From: an uncultured Hyphomicrobiales bacterium
GTDB lineage: Bacteria > Pseudomonadota > Alphaproteobacteria > Rhizobiales > Hyphomicrobiaceae
Direction: 5' to 3'
Assembly (NCBI GenBank): GCA_902826255.1
Contig: CADEEC010000013.1
Location: forward strand, 1 to 36,369
DNA: 36,369 nucleotides
Shown: positions 7,838 to 15,392 of the stretch, in pieces
Layout: each line of letters opens with the position of its first letter
Position numbering within the stretch: the stretch's first letter is position 1
The notes under the pieces: model-generated
Told to the model about the DNA's origin: nothing
The model's input: the letters and a program-made list of their open reading frames with translations, nothing else
Databases searched by the model: none
Program-made: the position numbers and the translations under genes

Positions 7838-8614
7838 ATGACGACCATCGGACCGATAGTCTCCACACTGCGCGCCGACCCCGCCTTCGCGCAGCTGCGA
7901 CGCTCGCTCGATGTCTATTACGGCAATGCGGCGCGCGATGCGGCGATGGACAAGCTCTACGCGCGCTTCGTGCGGCCGGGTGAGCTTGCCTTCGACATCG
8001 GAAGTCATGTTGGTGATCGCATCGGCAGCTTCCGCAGGCTTGGCGCGCGTGCCGTCGCGCTGGAGCCGCAGCCGCTGTGCGCCAAGGCCATCCGCGCCAT
8101 CTATGCCGGTGACGGTGGCGTCACGCTCGTCGAAGCAGCCTGCGGGGCCAAGCCCGGCAAGCTCACACTGCAGATCAACTCGGCCAACCCCACGGTTTCC
8201 ACTGCTTCCTCCGATTTCATCCGCGCGGCCGACGGTGCCGGCGGCTGGGAGGGGCAAGTGTGGGATGCGACCGTCGAGGTGCCGTCTACAACTCTTGATG
8301 CGCTGGTCGCCGAGCACGGTGTACCGGCGTTCGCCAAGGTCGACGTGGAAGGCTTCGAGGATACAGTCCTCGCCGGCCTGACTCGTCCGCTTCCGAAGCT
8401 TTCCTTCGAGTTCACCACGATCCAGCGGGATGTGGCGCAGCGTTGCCTTGATCGGCTAGCGTCGCTCGGAAACTACGGGTTCGACATCGCGCTCGGCGAA
8501 AGCCAGGTGCTGACGTTCGACAGGTGGATTTCGAAAGCCGAGATGGCCGCGCACATTGCAGCCCTTCCGCACGAAGCCAACTCCGGGGATGTCTACTGTG
8601 TTCTGCAGAGCTGA
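7838..8614 (+). CDS. FkbM family SAM-dependent methyltransferase
   Basis: The 258-residue protein has the FkbM-type core. LAFDIGSHVGDRIGSFRRLG is the SAM loop, VALEPQPLCAKAIRAIY holds the motif II acidic residue, TTLDALVAEHG precedes the family signature FAKVDVEGFEDTVLAG, and LSFEFTTI is the last core strand. FkbM members O-methylate sugars, polyketides or glycolipids. The frame is open back to 7760, but ATG 7838 (MTTIGPIVSTLR) starts just before the first conserved region and avoids repeat-derived sequence, so I chose it. The following exported protein overlaps or abuts its end, which suggests co-transcription. The acceptor is unknown. Confidence 0.86.
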   Translation: MTTIGPIVSTLRADPAFAQLRRSLDVYYGNAARDAAMDKLYARFVRPGELAFDIGSHVGDRIGSFRRLGARAVALEPQPLCAKAIRAIYAGDGGVTLVEAACGAKPGKLTLQINSANPTVSTASSDFIRAADGAGGWEGQVWDATVEVPSTTLDALVAEHGVPAFAKVDVEGFEDTVLAGLTRPLPKLSFEFTTIQRDVAQRCLDRLASLGNYGFDIALGESQVLTFDRWISKAEMAAHIAALPHEANSGDVYCVLQS

Positions 8615-9608
8615 CCGCGAATGCCGACACAATCCCCTCTCCCCGCAGGCGGGGAGATGGGGCCGGGCAGCGCTCGCGGCAGCCGTTGGCATTATGCTCT
8701 TGCTCTCCGTCGCGCCCGCATTCGCGCAATCCCCCACGCCAATCGCCGTCGAGGTGACCAACGCGAGCGAGCCGGTGCTGTGTGCGGAGAAGGACAACAT
8801 CACCATCAATCTGGCGTCGAAGGACGTGCGCCGCTTCCGCATCGAGGCCGCGCACCCCTCCTACATTGGCACCATCCAGCGCGACAGCTTCGAGGCCGAC
8901 TGGACCGGCTGCACCGGGAAGGACGATCCCAAGCCCGGCGTGCCGCAGCCGCCCAAGCGTACGACGCTCTATGAGCAGATCGATTTCTGGGTCGTGGGCC
9001 TCACGTTCGCCGACTTCTGGCGTCCGTCCACCGCGACCGTGCGCATCGGCGATCGCGTCGTCAGGAACATTCACTTGCTGCAAGTGTGGATGATCCGGCC
9101 CATGGGCGGCGAGGAAGTGCTGGTGCTCTATCCGCAGGACGGTTACTGGCGCCTGCGGCCGATGGCGCCGCAAGGGTTGGCGCCGACGGCGTATGGCTCC
9201 TCGTTCCTGATCGGGCCGGTGGAGGTCGATCAGCGGCCGATCGTGAAATTCAAGGAGATCGCCTTCGACCCGAAGGCCAAGACCTTCACGCTCGCCTTCG
9301 AGCGCGGGGGCTCGGCAACAGTGGCGATGACAAAGACCGACCAGAATATCAACGCGCTCGACATCGTCTTCGACCGCGTCGTCGACGGCCGCCCGTTCGC
9401 CGCCATGCGCTCCATGTACGTCACCGAGTTCAACAACGACGTCGCTCGCATCGCTGTGCGCGAGAAGGGCGCCAAGGGCTGGCGCGAGGACGGCATCATG
9501 GCCTTCACACGCGCCACCGCCACCGACGTCTGGGCCGGCCGCGTTGCGCCTTCGCGCCACAATACGTCCTCACCCGACATGGTGTTCAAGGATTTCCGGG
9601 CGAAGTAG
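8589..9608 (+). CDS. Exported protein of unknown function
   Basis: I do not recognise the family. The protein has a hydrophobic leader (RAALAAAVGIMLLLSVAPAFA, cleavage expected after AFA) followed by a soluble domain of about 280 residues. That domain has two early cysteines (VLCAEKDN, WTGCTGKDD), a W-rich stretch (IDFWVVGLTFADFW) and LVLYPQDGYWRLRP. It is probably periplasmic. The start is uncertain: in-frame ATGs lie at 8556, 8589 and 8694. The stretch between 8589 and 8694 includes a palindromic repeat (CTCCCCGCAGGCGGGGAG, about 8638-8655), so the leader may have been extended by repeat insertion. The last start gives a leader with no basic residue, so I favour 8589. It overlaps the FkbM gene end and probably shares its transcript. 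Confidence 0.7.
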   Translation: MSTVFCRADRECRHNPLSPQAGRWGRAALAAAVGIMLLLSVAPAFAQSPTPIAVEVTNASEPVLCAEKDNITINLASKDVRRFRIEAAHPSYIGTIQRDSFEADWTGCTGKDDPKPGVPQPPKRTTLYEQIDFWVVGLTFADFWRPSTATVRIGDRVVRNIHLLQVWMIRPMGGEEVLVLYPQDGYWRLRPMAPQGLAPTAYGSSFLIGPVEVDQRPIVKFKEIAFDPKAKTFTLAFERGGSATVAMTKTDQNINALDIVFDRVVDGRPFAAMRSMYVTEFNNDVARIAVREKGAKGWREDGIMAFTRATATDVWAGRVAPSRHNTSSPDMVFKDFRAK

Positions 9609-9620
9609 GCCGCCGGTCGG

Positions 9621-10796
9621 TCAGAGTGCTGCGGCGGCCTTTTCGGCTTCTGCTTCGGCGTCGAAATTCCAGATGTAGGCGCGGCTCTGGCGCTGGGTGG
9701 CGAGCTGGCGGTCGCGTTCGTCGAGGTCGCCCTTGGCCGCCTCGTAGAGCGCGCCGTTGAAGCGCGAGCTTCTTTGCACGCGCGCGGCCTGCTCGCGCCG
9801 CACCTGCTCGTAAAGCTTCAGGGCGCGGGGGGCCGAGTCTCGTTTCGCGTGCGCGAGGATCGCGGCCACTGCGACGGCATCCTCGATGGCCTGGTTGGCG
9901 CCTTGGCCCGCATGCGGCAGCATGGGATGCGCGGCGTCGCCGAGCAGCGTGAGGCGGCCCTTTGTCCAGGTTGCCAGCGGCTCGCGGTCGTAGAGGCCCC
10001 AGCGGAAGGTGTGCGTTGCTTGCGCGAGGATCGCTTCCACCATCGGGTCCCAACCGGCGAATTCGCGCTTGAGGTCTTCCGGGTCGCCGGGCGCCGACCA
10101 GGATTCGCGTGTCTGCTCCTCGGTCGTGACGAAGCCCACGTAGTTGACGAGCTGGTTGGCGCGCACCGGGAACACCAGGAAATGCTTGCCGGCGCCAAGC
10201 CAGTTGCGCATCTGGCCGGCCGGCCAGCCGACGCTTGCAGCCGTGATGAGCCCGCGGTGCGCGACCGAGCCGGAGAACAGCGGCCGCGAGGGCTCCACGA
10301 CATGCCGTTGCAGCGCGGAGTGGATGCCGTCGGAGCCGATCACGGCGTCCGCAGTGACGCGTGCACCGTTTGCGAAGATGACCGTCGCCTGGTCCGCACT
10401 TTGCTCGAAATCGACGCAGTGGTGTCCGGTGTGGATGCGTTCGGCAGGCAGCCGGCTCGCGAACATGTCGAGCAGGTCGGCGCGATGCATGCCGTAGAAT
10501 TCGATGCTGCTGGCGATCTCCGGCGGCCACATCGACGCGGCGAAGGTGCCGTCCTGGCGGCGGAACTGCGGGTCGACCCACTTGGCGCCGGTGCGGCGCA
10601 GATCGCCGCCGAGGCCGAGCCGCTCCAGCATCTTGACGCCGTTGGGCTGGATGGCGACGCCGGCGCCGACCTCCTTCAGCTCGGGCGCCTGCTCGTACAG
10701 CTGCACGTCGAGGCCGCGCCGATGCAGGGCGAGCGCCGTGGCGACGCCGCCGATGCCACCGCCAACAACCGCAACGCGCAAGGGCGCGGTGCTCAT
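9621..10796 (-). CDS. FAD-dependent aromatic hydroxylase (3-hydroxybenzoate 6-hydroxylase/salicylate hydroxylase-like)
   Basis: The 391-residue single-component flavoprotein monooxygenase would use NAD(P)H and O2 to hydroxylate an aromatic acid. The FAD-binding GxGxxG is VAVVGGGIGGVATALALHRR (G12-G17). The DG motif is in AVIGSDGIHSALQR. The GD motif with the second FAD contact is LTLLGDAAHPMLPHAGQGAN. The N-terminal block EVGAGVAIQPNGVKMLERLGL is typical of the salicylate and 3-hydroxybenzoate hydroxylase group. Its ATG overlaps the stop of the GST gene by four bases (10793-10796), and a Bug binding protein lies upstream, so the three probably serve uptake and catabolism of one aromatic compound. 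The exact substrate cannot be read from the sequence. Confidence 0.88.
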   Translation of the reverse strand: MSTAPLRVAVVGGGIGGVATALALHRRGLDVQLYEQAPELKEVGAGVAIQPNGVKMLERLGLGGDLRRTGAKWVDPQFRRQDGTFAASMWPPEIASSIEFYGMHRADLLDMFASRLPAERIHTGHHCVDFEQSADQATVIFANGARVTADAVIGSDGIHSALQRHVVEPSRPLFSGSVAHRGLITAASVGWPAGQMRNWLGAGKHFLVFPVRANQLVNYVGFVTTEEQTRESWSAPGDPEDLKREFAGWDPMVEAILAQATHTFRWGLYDREPLATWTKGRLTLLGDAAHPMLPHAGQGANQAIEDAVAVAAILAHAKRDSAPRALKLYEQVRREQAARVQRSSRFNGALYEAAKGDLDERDRQLATQRQSRAYIWNFDAEAEAEKAAAAL

Positions 10797-11443
10797 GGCA
10801 GCACCTCCGCATCGTGCATCGCCAGCAGCTCGAAGGGCGCTTTAAGACCAGGCAATTGCGTCACTCTCTCCGTCCACTTCGATAGGTTCGGCCAGTCGTG
10901 CAACGAGAAATTGCAGATCTGTGCGAAGGCGACATCCCCGTAGCAAAACAGATCGGCGATGGTGGGCTCGGCAGAGCAGAGATAACGGCTCCCAGCGAGG
11001 TGGGAGTCCAAGGTCGCGAGCGCGGCTTCGGCGCGCCGCCGATGATAATCCGCAATCGCCGGCTCGATGTCGAGCCGCAGCAGCCCGTTCCGTTCGAGCT
11101 GGACGCTGTAGCAGCCCAACACCGGCGGAGCCAGGACATCGACATCCCAGTACATCCATTCGCGCACGTGCTGACGGATCGCCGGGCCGGACCCGCGAAA
11201 CAGCCCGAGCGTGTCGGCCAGGTGCTCGACGATGGCTGCCGATTGCAAATGAATGCGCTCACCGTCGATCAGGACGGGGACCTGGCCCCAGCGCGAGATC
11301 ACCAGGAACTCCGCCGTCTTGTGCATTCCCTTCTGAAAGCTGACGTAGCGGAACGAGAACGGCTGGCCCGACACACACAGCATCAGCGCGACCTTGAAGG
11401 TCGCTGGCGAGTGCGGGCTGCCGTAGAGCGTAAAGCGGTTCAC
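10793..11443 (-). CDS. Glutathione S-transferase family protein
   Basis: The 216-residue protein has an N-terminal thioredoxin-fold domain (FTLYGSPHSPATFKVALML, then WGQVPVLIDGERIHLQSAAI, where the VPVL cis-proline and Q-S glutathione contacts are visible). An all-helical C-terminal domain follows (AEPTIADLFCYGDVAF, the usual PTIADL motif). A Ser or His near residues 9-12 is the likely catalytic position. It is coupled to the downstream FAD hydroxylase by a four-base overlap. In gentisate-type pathways a GST-fold isomerase follows a ring hydroxylase, so a role as a ring-cleavage product isomerase or dehalogenase is possible, but no ring-cleavage dioxygenase is present here. Confidence 0.87.
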   Translation of the reverse strand: MNRFTLYGSPHSPATFKVALMLCVSGQPFSFRYVSFQKGMHKTAEFLVISRWGQVPVLIDGERIHLQSAAIVEHLADTLGLFRGSGPAIRQHVREWMYWDVDVLAPPVLGCYSVQLERNGLLRLDIEPAIADYHRRRAEAALATLDSHLAGSRYLCSAEPTIADLFCYGDVAFAQICNFSLHDWPNLSKWTERVTQLPGLKAPFELLAMHDAEVLP

Positions 11444-11486
11444 GGGTCGGCCTTCCGCCGCAGCACAGCTGCTGCTGCCAAGCCCT

Positions 11487-12470
11487 CTATTCGGGCGCCT
11501 TCAGGTTCGCCTTCTCGATGACGTCGCCCCAGAGGACGCGCTCCTTCGCCATGAAGGCCTCCGCGTCCTCGCGCGAGTTGCCGATGGGCTCGGCGCCGTG
11601 GGTTTGGAATTTCTTGCGGATATCGTCGCTCTTGAGCACGGCGACCACGTCTTTGTTGATCTTCTCCACGATCTCGTCTGGCGTGCCGGGCGGGGCGACG
11701 AGTCCGAACCAGGCAACCGAGGTAAAGCCGGGCAGTGCGGCCTCCGACATGGTCGGCACGTCGGGCAGATGGGGTGAACGCTCCGGCGTGCAGACGGCAA
11801 GAATCTTGAGCTTGCCGGCCTGATGCTGCGGCAGGGAGGAAGATAGGTTGTCGAACATGAACAGGATGTGGCCGCCGACCAGGTCATTCATGGCGGGTGC
11901 GGTGCCGCGATAGGGCACGTGATTGAATTTCACCCCGGCCATGGTCTCGAACAGCGCGGTGGTGAGATGCGAGGTGGCGCCGATGCCCTGCGAGCCATAG
12001 GCGATGGCACCTGGCTCCGCCTTGGCCTTCTCGATCAGCTCCTTGACGGTGGACACGCCAAGCTTGGGATGCACGATCAGCACGTTGGGCGAGCTGCCGA
12101 TGATGGTGATCGCCTTGAACTTGGTGGGGTCGTAGTTGATCTTCTTGTACAGCGCTTGGTTGATCGCCAGCGTCGTCGGCGGCGAGGCGAACAGGGTGTA
12201 GCCGTCGGGATCGGCGCGCGAGAAGGATTCGGCGCCCACGTTGCCGGCGGCGCCCGCGCGGTTCTCGACCACCACGGCCTGGTTCCAGACCTTGCTCAAT
12301 GCGTCGGCAATGATGCGCGGGAGTGCATCGGCGGTCCCGCCTGCCGGGTTGGGGACGATGATCTTGACGGTCTGGGATGGATAGGTCTGCGCGGCCGCCA
12401 TTTGCATGGTCGTCGCCAACGCCAGAGCAATGGTCGCAGGCATCAGGGCGGCAATACGGGACGGTCGCAT
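11487..12470 (-). CDS. Bug/TctC-type tripartite tricarboxylate transporter solute-binding protein
   Basis: The 327-residue periplasmic binding protein has a signal peptide (MRPSRIAALMPATIALAL... ending AAA-QTYP) followed by the Bug signatures YPSQTVKIIVPNPAGGTAD and VVENRAGAAGNVG. Later come FNHVPYRGTAPAMNDLVGG and ARSREDAEAF-like C-terminal sequence. The start is the ATG at 12468-12470, preceded by CGGAGGAAAC at ideal spacing; the longer open frame to 12542 is non-coding leader. No TctA or TctB membrane subunits are nearby, as is common for orphan Bug proteins. It is the first gene of the unit with the GST and the FAD hydroxylase, so it probably captures an aromatic or organic acid. Confidence 0.9.
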   Translation of the reverse strand: MRPSRIAALMPATIALALATTMQMAAAQTYPSQTVKIIVPNPAGGTADALPRIIADALSKVWNQAVVVENRAGAAGNVGAESFSRADPDGYTLFASPPTTLAINQALYKKINYDPTKFKAITIIGSSPNVLIVHPKLGVSTVKELIEKAKAEPGAIAYGSQGIGATSHLTTALFETMAGVKFNHVPYRGTAPAMNDLVGGHILFMFDNLSSSLPQHQAGKLKILAVCTPERSPHLPDVPTMSEAALPGFTSVAWFGLVAPPGTPDEIVEKINKDVVAVLKSDDIRKKFQTHGAEPIGNSREDAEAFMAKERVLWGDVIEKANLKAPE

Positions 12471-12563
12471 GAAGTTTCCTCCGGGCGGGGCACGTTCGCG
12501 CGTGCTTTTGTGCAGCCTAACGTCGCCGTCACAGAGAGGCAAACCCGGGGCGGTGTGATCCCG

Positions 12564-12908
12564 CTAACCCTCCACGTGTGCTTTCAGCCGCGCGAGCGCA
12601 TCGTCCCACTGGCGGGAGACTTGATCGAGGTAGGTGCGGGCATCCTCGAGCGGGTTGGGTTCGAGCTCGAACAGGCTCTCGCGACCGCTGCGCACGCTGC
12701 GCACGACGCCGGCCTCCTCCAGCACGCGCAGATGCTTGGTGACGGCCTGGCGTGTGAGGCCGGTGCCTTCGGTGAGGCGCGAGATGGAGTGCGCCTCGCC
12801 GCCGCTGAGCCTGGCGAGGACGGAGAGGCGCGTCTCATCGCCGAGCGCGGCGAACACCGCCGCGCGCGTCTTGAGCGTCGCGAGCTTGCTACGCCGCCTG
12901 TCCGACAT
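12564..12908 (-). CDS. ArsR-family winged-helix repressor paired with an SRPBCC protein
   Basis: The 114-residue ArsR-type regulator has AAVFAALGDETRLSVLARL followed by the recognition region ISRLTEGTGLTRQAVTKHLRVLEEAGVV and the wing VRSVRSGRESLFELEP. It lacks the CxC metal site of metal-sensing ArsR proteins, so it probably senses something else. The start at 12908 lies inside the end of the SRPBCC gene (20-base overlap), so the two are co-translated. Two inverted repeats upstream of the pair (13344-13359 and 13387-13406) are likely its own operators. Such ArsR/AHSA1-like pairs are common and autoregulated; the ligand is unknown. Confidence 0.9.
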   Translation of the reverse strand: MSDRRRSKLATLKTRAAVFAALGDETRLSVLARLSGGEAHSISRLTEGTGLTRQAVTKHLRVLEEAGVVRSVRSGRESLFELEPNPLEDARTYLDQVSRQWDDALARLKAHVEG

Positions 12909-13341
12909 GGGCCGCGATATTCTTCATCTGCCCTTCCCAGCCGCCTTCGTTCATGCGGTAGGCCTCGGCACGACGTGACGCCGGGATCTTGTCGAAGCCC
13001 GATTCGACGACGCGGAGCAAGGTTCCCTTGGCCGTCTTCTCCAGCGTGAATTCGACGAGCGTGGGCGTCTCGACCGAATAATCCACCTTGGGATCCATGG
13101 GATAAGGGTGCCAGGTAAAGGAGAAATAGCGCTCGGGCTCGATCTTCTGCACCGTCGCATCGAAGCGCAGGTGCTCGTAGCCGGGATAGGTGATGTTGCC
13201 GGCGGCCAACTTGCCGGTCTGGAACGGTGCCTCGAGCTTCACGCGAAACCACGTGGAGAACTCGCGGTAGTCGGTCAGCGCCTTCCACACCCGCGACACC
13301 GGTGCGGCAATCTCGATGGACTTCTCGATACGATCGTTCAT
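12889..13341 (-). CDS. SRPBCC (AHSA1-like) domain protein
   Basis: The 150-residue START/Bet v1-like fold protein has the usual AHSA1 pattern. An amphipathic first strand carries IEKSIEIAAPVSRVWKAL. Then come YREFSTWFRVKLEAPF and FSFTWHPYPMD, and FTLEKTAKGTLLRVVESGF precedes a C-terminal helix with GGWEGQMKNIAAHV. The ATG at 13341 has GGAGG seven bases upstream; that site lies inside the proximal inverted repeat. It is first in a two-gene unit with the ArsR regulator, which it overlaps by 20 bases. It may bind a hydrophobic ligand or act as a co-chaperone-like protein; the function is not known. Confidence 0.88.
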   Translation of the reverse strand: MNDRIEKSIEIAAPVSRVWKALTDYREFSTWFRVKLEAPFQTGKLAAGNITYPGYEHLRFDATVQKIEPERYFSFTWHPYPMDPKVDYSVETPTLVEFTLEKTAKGTLLRVVESGFDKIPASRRAEAYRMNEGGWEGQMKNIAAHVGQAA

Positions 13342-13343
13342 AT

Positions 13344-13359
13344 GCAACCTCCAGGTTGC
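13344..13359. promoter_or_regulatory. Proximal inverted repeat, probable ArsR operator overlapping the ribosome binding site
   Basis: GCAACCT-CC-AGGTTGC is a perfect 7-bp inverted repeat with a 2-base spacer. It covers the GGAGG ribosome binding site of the SRPBCC gene (minus strand). It shares the GCAAC/GTTGC half-site with the distal repeat at 13387-13406. Confidence 0.6.
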
Positions 13360-13386
13360 TCATGGTATGTCACGGGCAAAGGTGTA

Positions 13387-13406
13387 ATGCAACCATTTTG
13401 TTGCAT
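13387..13406. promoter_or_regulatory. Distal inverted repeat, probable ArsR operator
   Basis: ATGCAAC-CATTTT-GTTGCAT is a perfect 7-bp inverted repeat with a 6-base AT-rich spacer, the shape expected for an ArsR dimer. It lies 46 bases upstream of the SRPBCC start, in the expected promoter region. Confidence 0.72.
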
Positions 13407-13470
13407 GTCTACTCTACCATCTCGCATGCAGGCCGGTTCGGCTCGCGGAGCCATACAGTCGTCGGCCGTC

Positions 13471-13498
13471 TTGAATAAAAGCCGTAGACTGATATGCT
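13471..13498 (+). promoter_or_regulatory. Possible sigma-70-type promoter for the protease gene
   Basis: TTGAAT (13471-13476) and TATGCT (13493-13498) are separated by 16 bases. They lie in a locally AT-richer stretch about 125 bases before the protease ATG. The match is moderate and the leader long, so this is tentative. Confidence 0.3.
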
Positions 13499-13621
13499 TG
13501 GTACGCACTTTGGCGGTGTTGGGCCGACGGTGCTTGAGATTTGCCGCATCTTCGATGGTGCGCACCGTTGGCCGTCATCGCCGCTCCCTTTTGATCACGT
13601 CATTTCTTGTAGGAGTTTGCA

Positions 13622-15049
13622 ATGGCCCGTCGCCCCAGGCGCTCTACGTCCGCGAAATCGCCCGCCCGCACCTCAACGCCACAACCTTCGGCTTCGCAGC
13701 CGTCTCTCGGAAGCACGCCTGCCGAGCCGCCCGGGGAGTTCACGGGGCGCTACCTGGTCTTGCTGCGGGAAGACGACCTCAGCAGCGGGCTGCAAGCTCT
13801 GAAGAGTCGGGCCGGTTTGAGCGAAGTCTGCAGTTCCGCCGACTTCAGCCATGGTGAAGTCGAGATGGCGCAAGCCAGCGACGCCGAGATATTCGTTCTC
13901 GACAAGCTCAAAGTCGCCGTCGTGAACGCCGATCCTACGCAGGTGCAAGGCCTGAGCGCAGCGGTCGCCGACGACTCGGCGATCATGGCTGTCGAGCCCG
14001 AGCGCTTCATGTATGCCTTGCAGCGGGCCGAGTTGCAGGCCGGCGGCGCCGTTCCGCTGCAATACCTTCGCGGCTACAGGGATGCCGTCAATCACCTGTA
14101 TGACGCTCTCGCTGTCGAATCGCCGGAGCTTGCCGAAGCGGGGATCGCCGCGGCGTTCGCAGACACCGCGCAGTTCACGTGGGGTCTGCAGGCCACGAAA
14201 GTCAGTCAATCGAGGTTCACCGGTCGAGGCGTGCGCATAGCGGTGCTCGACACCGGCATGGAGCTGTCTCATCCCGACTTCGCGGGGCGGGCCATAACCA
14301 GTCTTTCATTCATCCCCGGAGAGCAAGTGCAGGACGGCAATGGCCACGGCACGCACTGCATCGGCACCGCGCTTGGCGCGAAGAGCCCCATGACGGGCGT
14401 GCGCAGGTACGGTTGTGCATCGATGGGTGAGATTTTCGCTGGCAAGGTTCTGTCCAACGGCGGGTCGGGTGCAGACAACGGCATCTTGGCCGGCATCAAC
14501 TGGGCGATCACGAACCAGTGCCGGGTGATTTCGATGTCACTGGGCGCGGCCGTGCGGCCGGGGGAGACGTTCTCGCCCGTCTATGAGGCGGTCGCCCAGC
14601 GTGCGCTGCAGTCCAAGCCCGGCACCCTGATCATAGCTGCGGCCGGCAACAGCAGCCGTCTGCCCAACGGTCAGCGGCGCGAGCCGCCCAATCCTGTGGG
14701 CCGGCCGGCCAATTGTCCGTCCATCATGGCGGTCGGTGCGCTCGATTCCACCCTTAAAGTCGCGCCGTTCTCAGACGGCGGCATAAACCCGAACGGCGGC
14801 GGCGTGGATATCGCGGGGCCGGGCGTCAGCGTCTTCTCCAGCTTCCCGATCAATCGCGGCTCGCATGGAACGATCAGCGGTACGAGCATGGCCACGCCGC
14901 ACGTGGCGGGGATAGCCGGTATGTGGCTGGAGGCTGCCGGCATGAACACCAACGCGCATGCGCTGTGGCAGATGCTGACGGGAAATGCCCTGCGCCTGCC
15001 CATTTCGAGCCGGGACGTCGGTGCGGGGCTGGTGCAGGCACCGGTCTAG
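13622..15049 (+). CDS. Subtilisin-like (S8) serine protease with N-terminal propeptide-like domain
   Basis: The 475-residue protein has a Pro/Ser/Arg-rich N-terminus without a signal peptide. A domain of about 100 residues resembling an I9 propeptide follows (GRYLVLLREDDLSSGLQAL, then VAVVNADPTQVQGLSAAV and SAIMAVEPERFMY). The S8 catalytic domain then begins around residue 195. The triad is visible: D210 in VLDTGMELSHPDF, H242 in GHGTHCIGT, S422 in GTSMATPHVAG, with oxyanion N343 in AAAGNSS. The ATG at 13622 follows TAGGAG. A 76-residue inhibitor-like protein lies 81 bases downstream. Lack of a leader suggests it acts in the cytoplasm or is released by an unrecognised route. The linker between prodomain and catalytic domain is longer than in typical subtilisins. 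Confidence 0.92.
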   Translation: MARRPRRSTSAKSPARTSTPQPSASQPSLGSTPAEPPGEFTGRYLVLLREDDLSSGLQALKSRAGLSEVCSSADFSHGEVEMAQASDAEIFVLDKLKVAVVNADPTQVQGLSAAVADDSAIMAVEPERFMYALQRAELQAGGAVPLQYLRGYRDAVNHLYDALAVESPELAEAGIAAAFADTAQFTWGLQATKVSQSRFTGRGVRIAVLDTGMELSHPDFAGRAITSLSFIPGEQVQDGNGHGTHCIGTALGAKSPMTGVRRYGCASMGEIFAGKVLSNGGSGADNGILAGINWAITNQCRVISMSLGAAVRPGETFSPVYEAVAQRALQSKPGTLIIAAAGNSSRLPNGQRREPPNPVGRPANCPSIMAVGALDSTLKVAPFSDGGINPNGGGVDIAGPGVSVFSSFPINRGSHGTISGTSMATPHVAGIAGMWLEAAGMNTNAHALWQMLTGNALRLPISSRDVGAGLVQAPV

Positions 15050-15130
15050 CTCGCCGTTCGGCAGCCTCGAACGTGCCACGAGTATCGTGCTAGGCTTGCG
15101 CCAGAAACAATGACGCGAGAAGGCTGAACC

Positions 15131-15361
15131 ATGGCCAAGAAAGAAATGAAGGACGTGGTGGTTGCGGTCGATCCGAAGCACAAGAAGCAGATGAAAGCCT
15201 TGATCGGCAAGCTCGAGGACAAAGGGTTCGTGCTTGCCGATTCCTTGACGGAGATCGGTGTGCTGACGGGTTCGGCTCCCGCCGATGCGATCAAGGACCT
15301 GAAGGGCATCGACGGCGTCGAGAACGTCGAATTGAACCGCACCGACTATAGCACGCAGTAG
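15131..15361 (+). CDS. Small protein resembling a stand-alone I9-type protease inhibitor
   Basis: The 76-residue protein (MAKKEMKDVVVAVDPKHKKQ...) has a predicted beta-alpha-beta-beta-alpha-beta pattern. VVVAVDP is strand 1, KKQMKALIGKLEDKGF a helix, VLADSLTEIGVLTGSAP strands 2-3, ADAIKDLKGIDG a helix, and VENVELNRTDYSTQ the last strand and tail. This order, and the 'LTGSAP...L..I.GVENVELN' pattern, resemble the subtilisin prodomain/I9 fold found in fungal stand-alone inhibitors. The ATG at 15131 follows GAGAAGG. It lies 81 bases after the S8 protease stop on the same strand, so an immunity or folding role toward that protease is likely. Assignment is by pattern and context only. Confidence 0.75.
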   Translation: MAKKEMKDVVVAVDPKHKKQMKALIGKLEDKGFVLADSLTEIGVLTGSAPADAIKDLKGIDGVENVELNRTDYSTQ

Positions 15362-15392
15362 GCATTAGAGCCGCCGCGACAGGGTCGCCCGC

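Noticed and set aside
7653..7841. Small plus-strand open frame (62 codons) between opgH and the FkbM gene
   Set aside because: Most of it is translated repeat DNA (the LRGND-type peptide produced by TTCCCGC repeats), with no ribosome binding site.
11868..13049. Plus-strand open frame of 393 codons antisense to the Bug protein and ArsR/SRPBCC genes
   Set aside because: Antisense shadow; the minus-strand genes have signal peptide, ribosome binding sites and family motifs.
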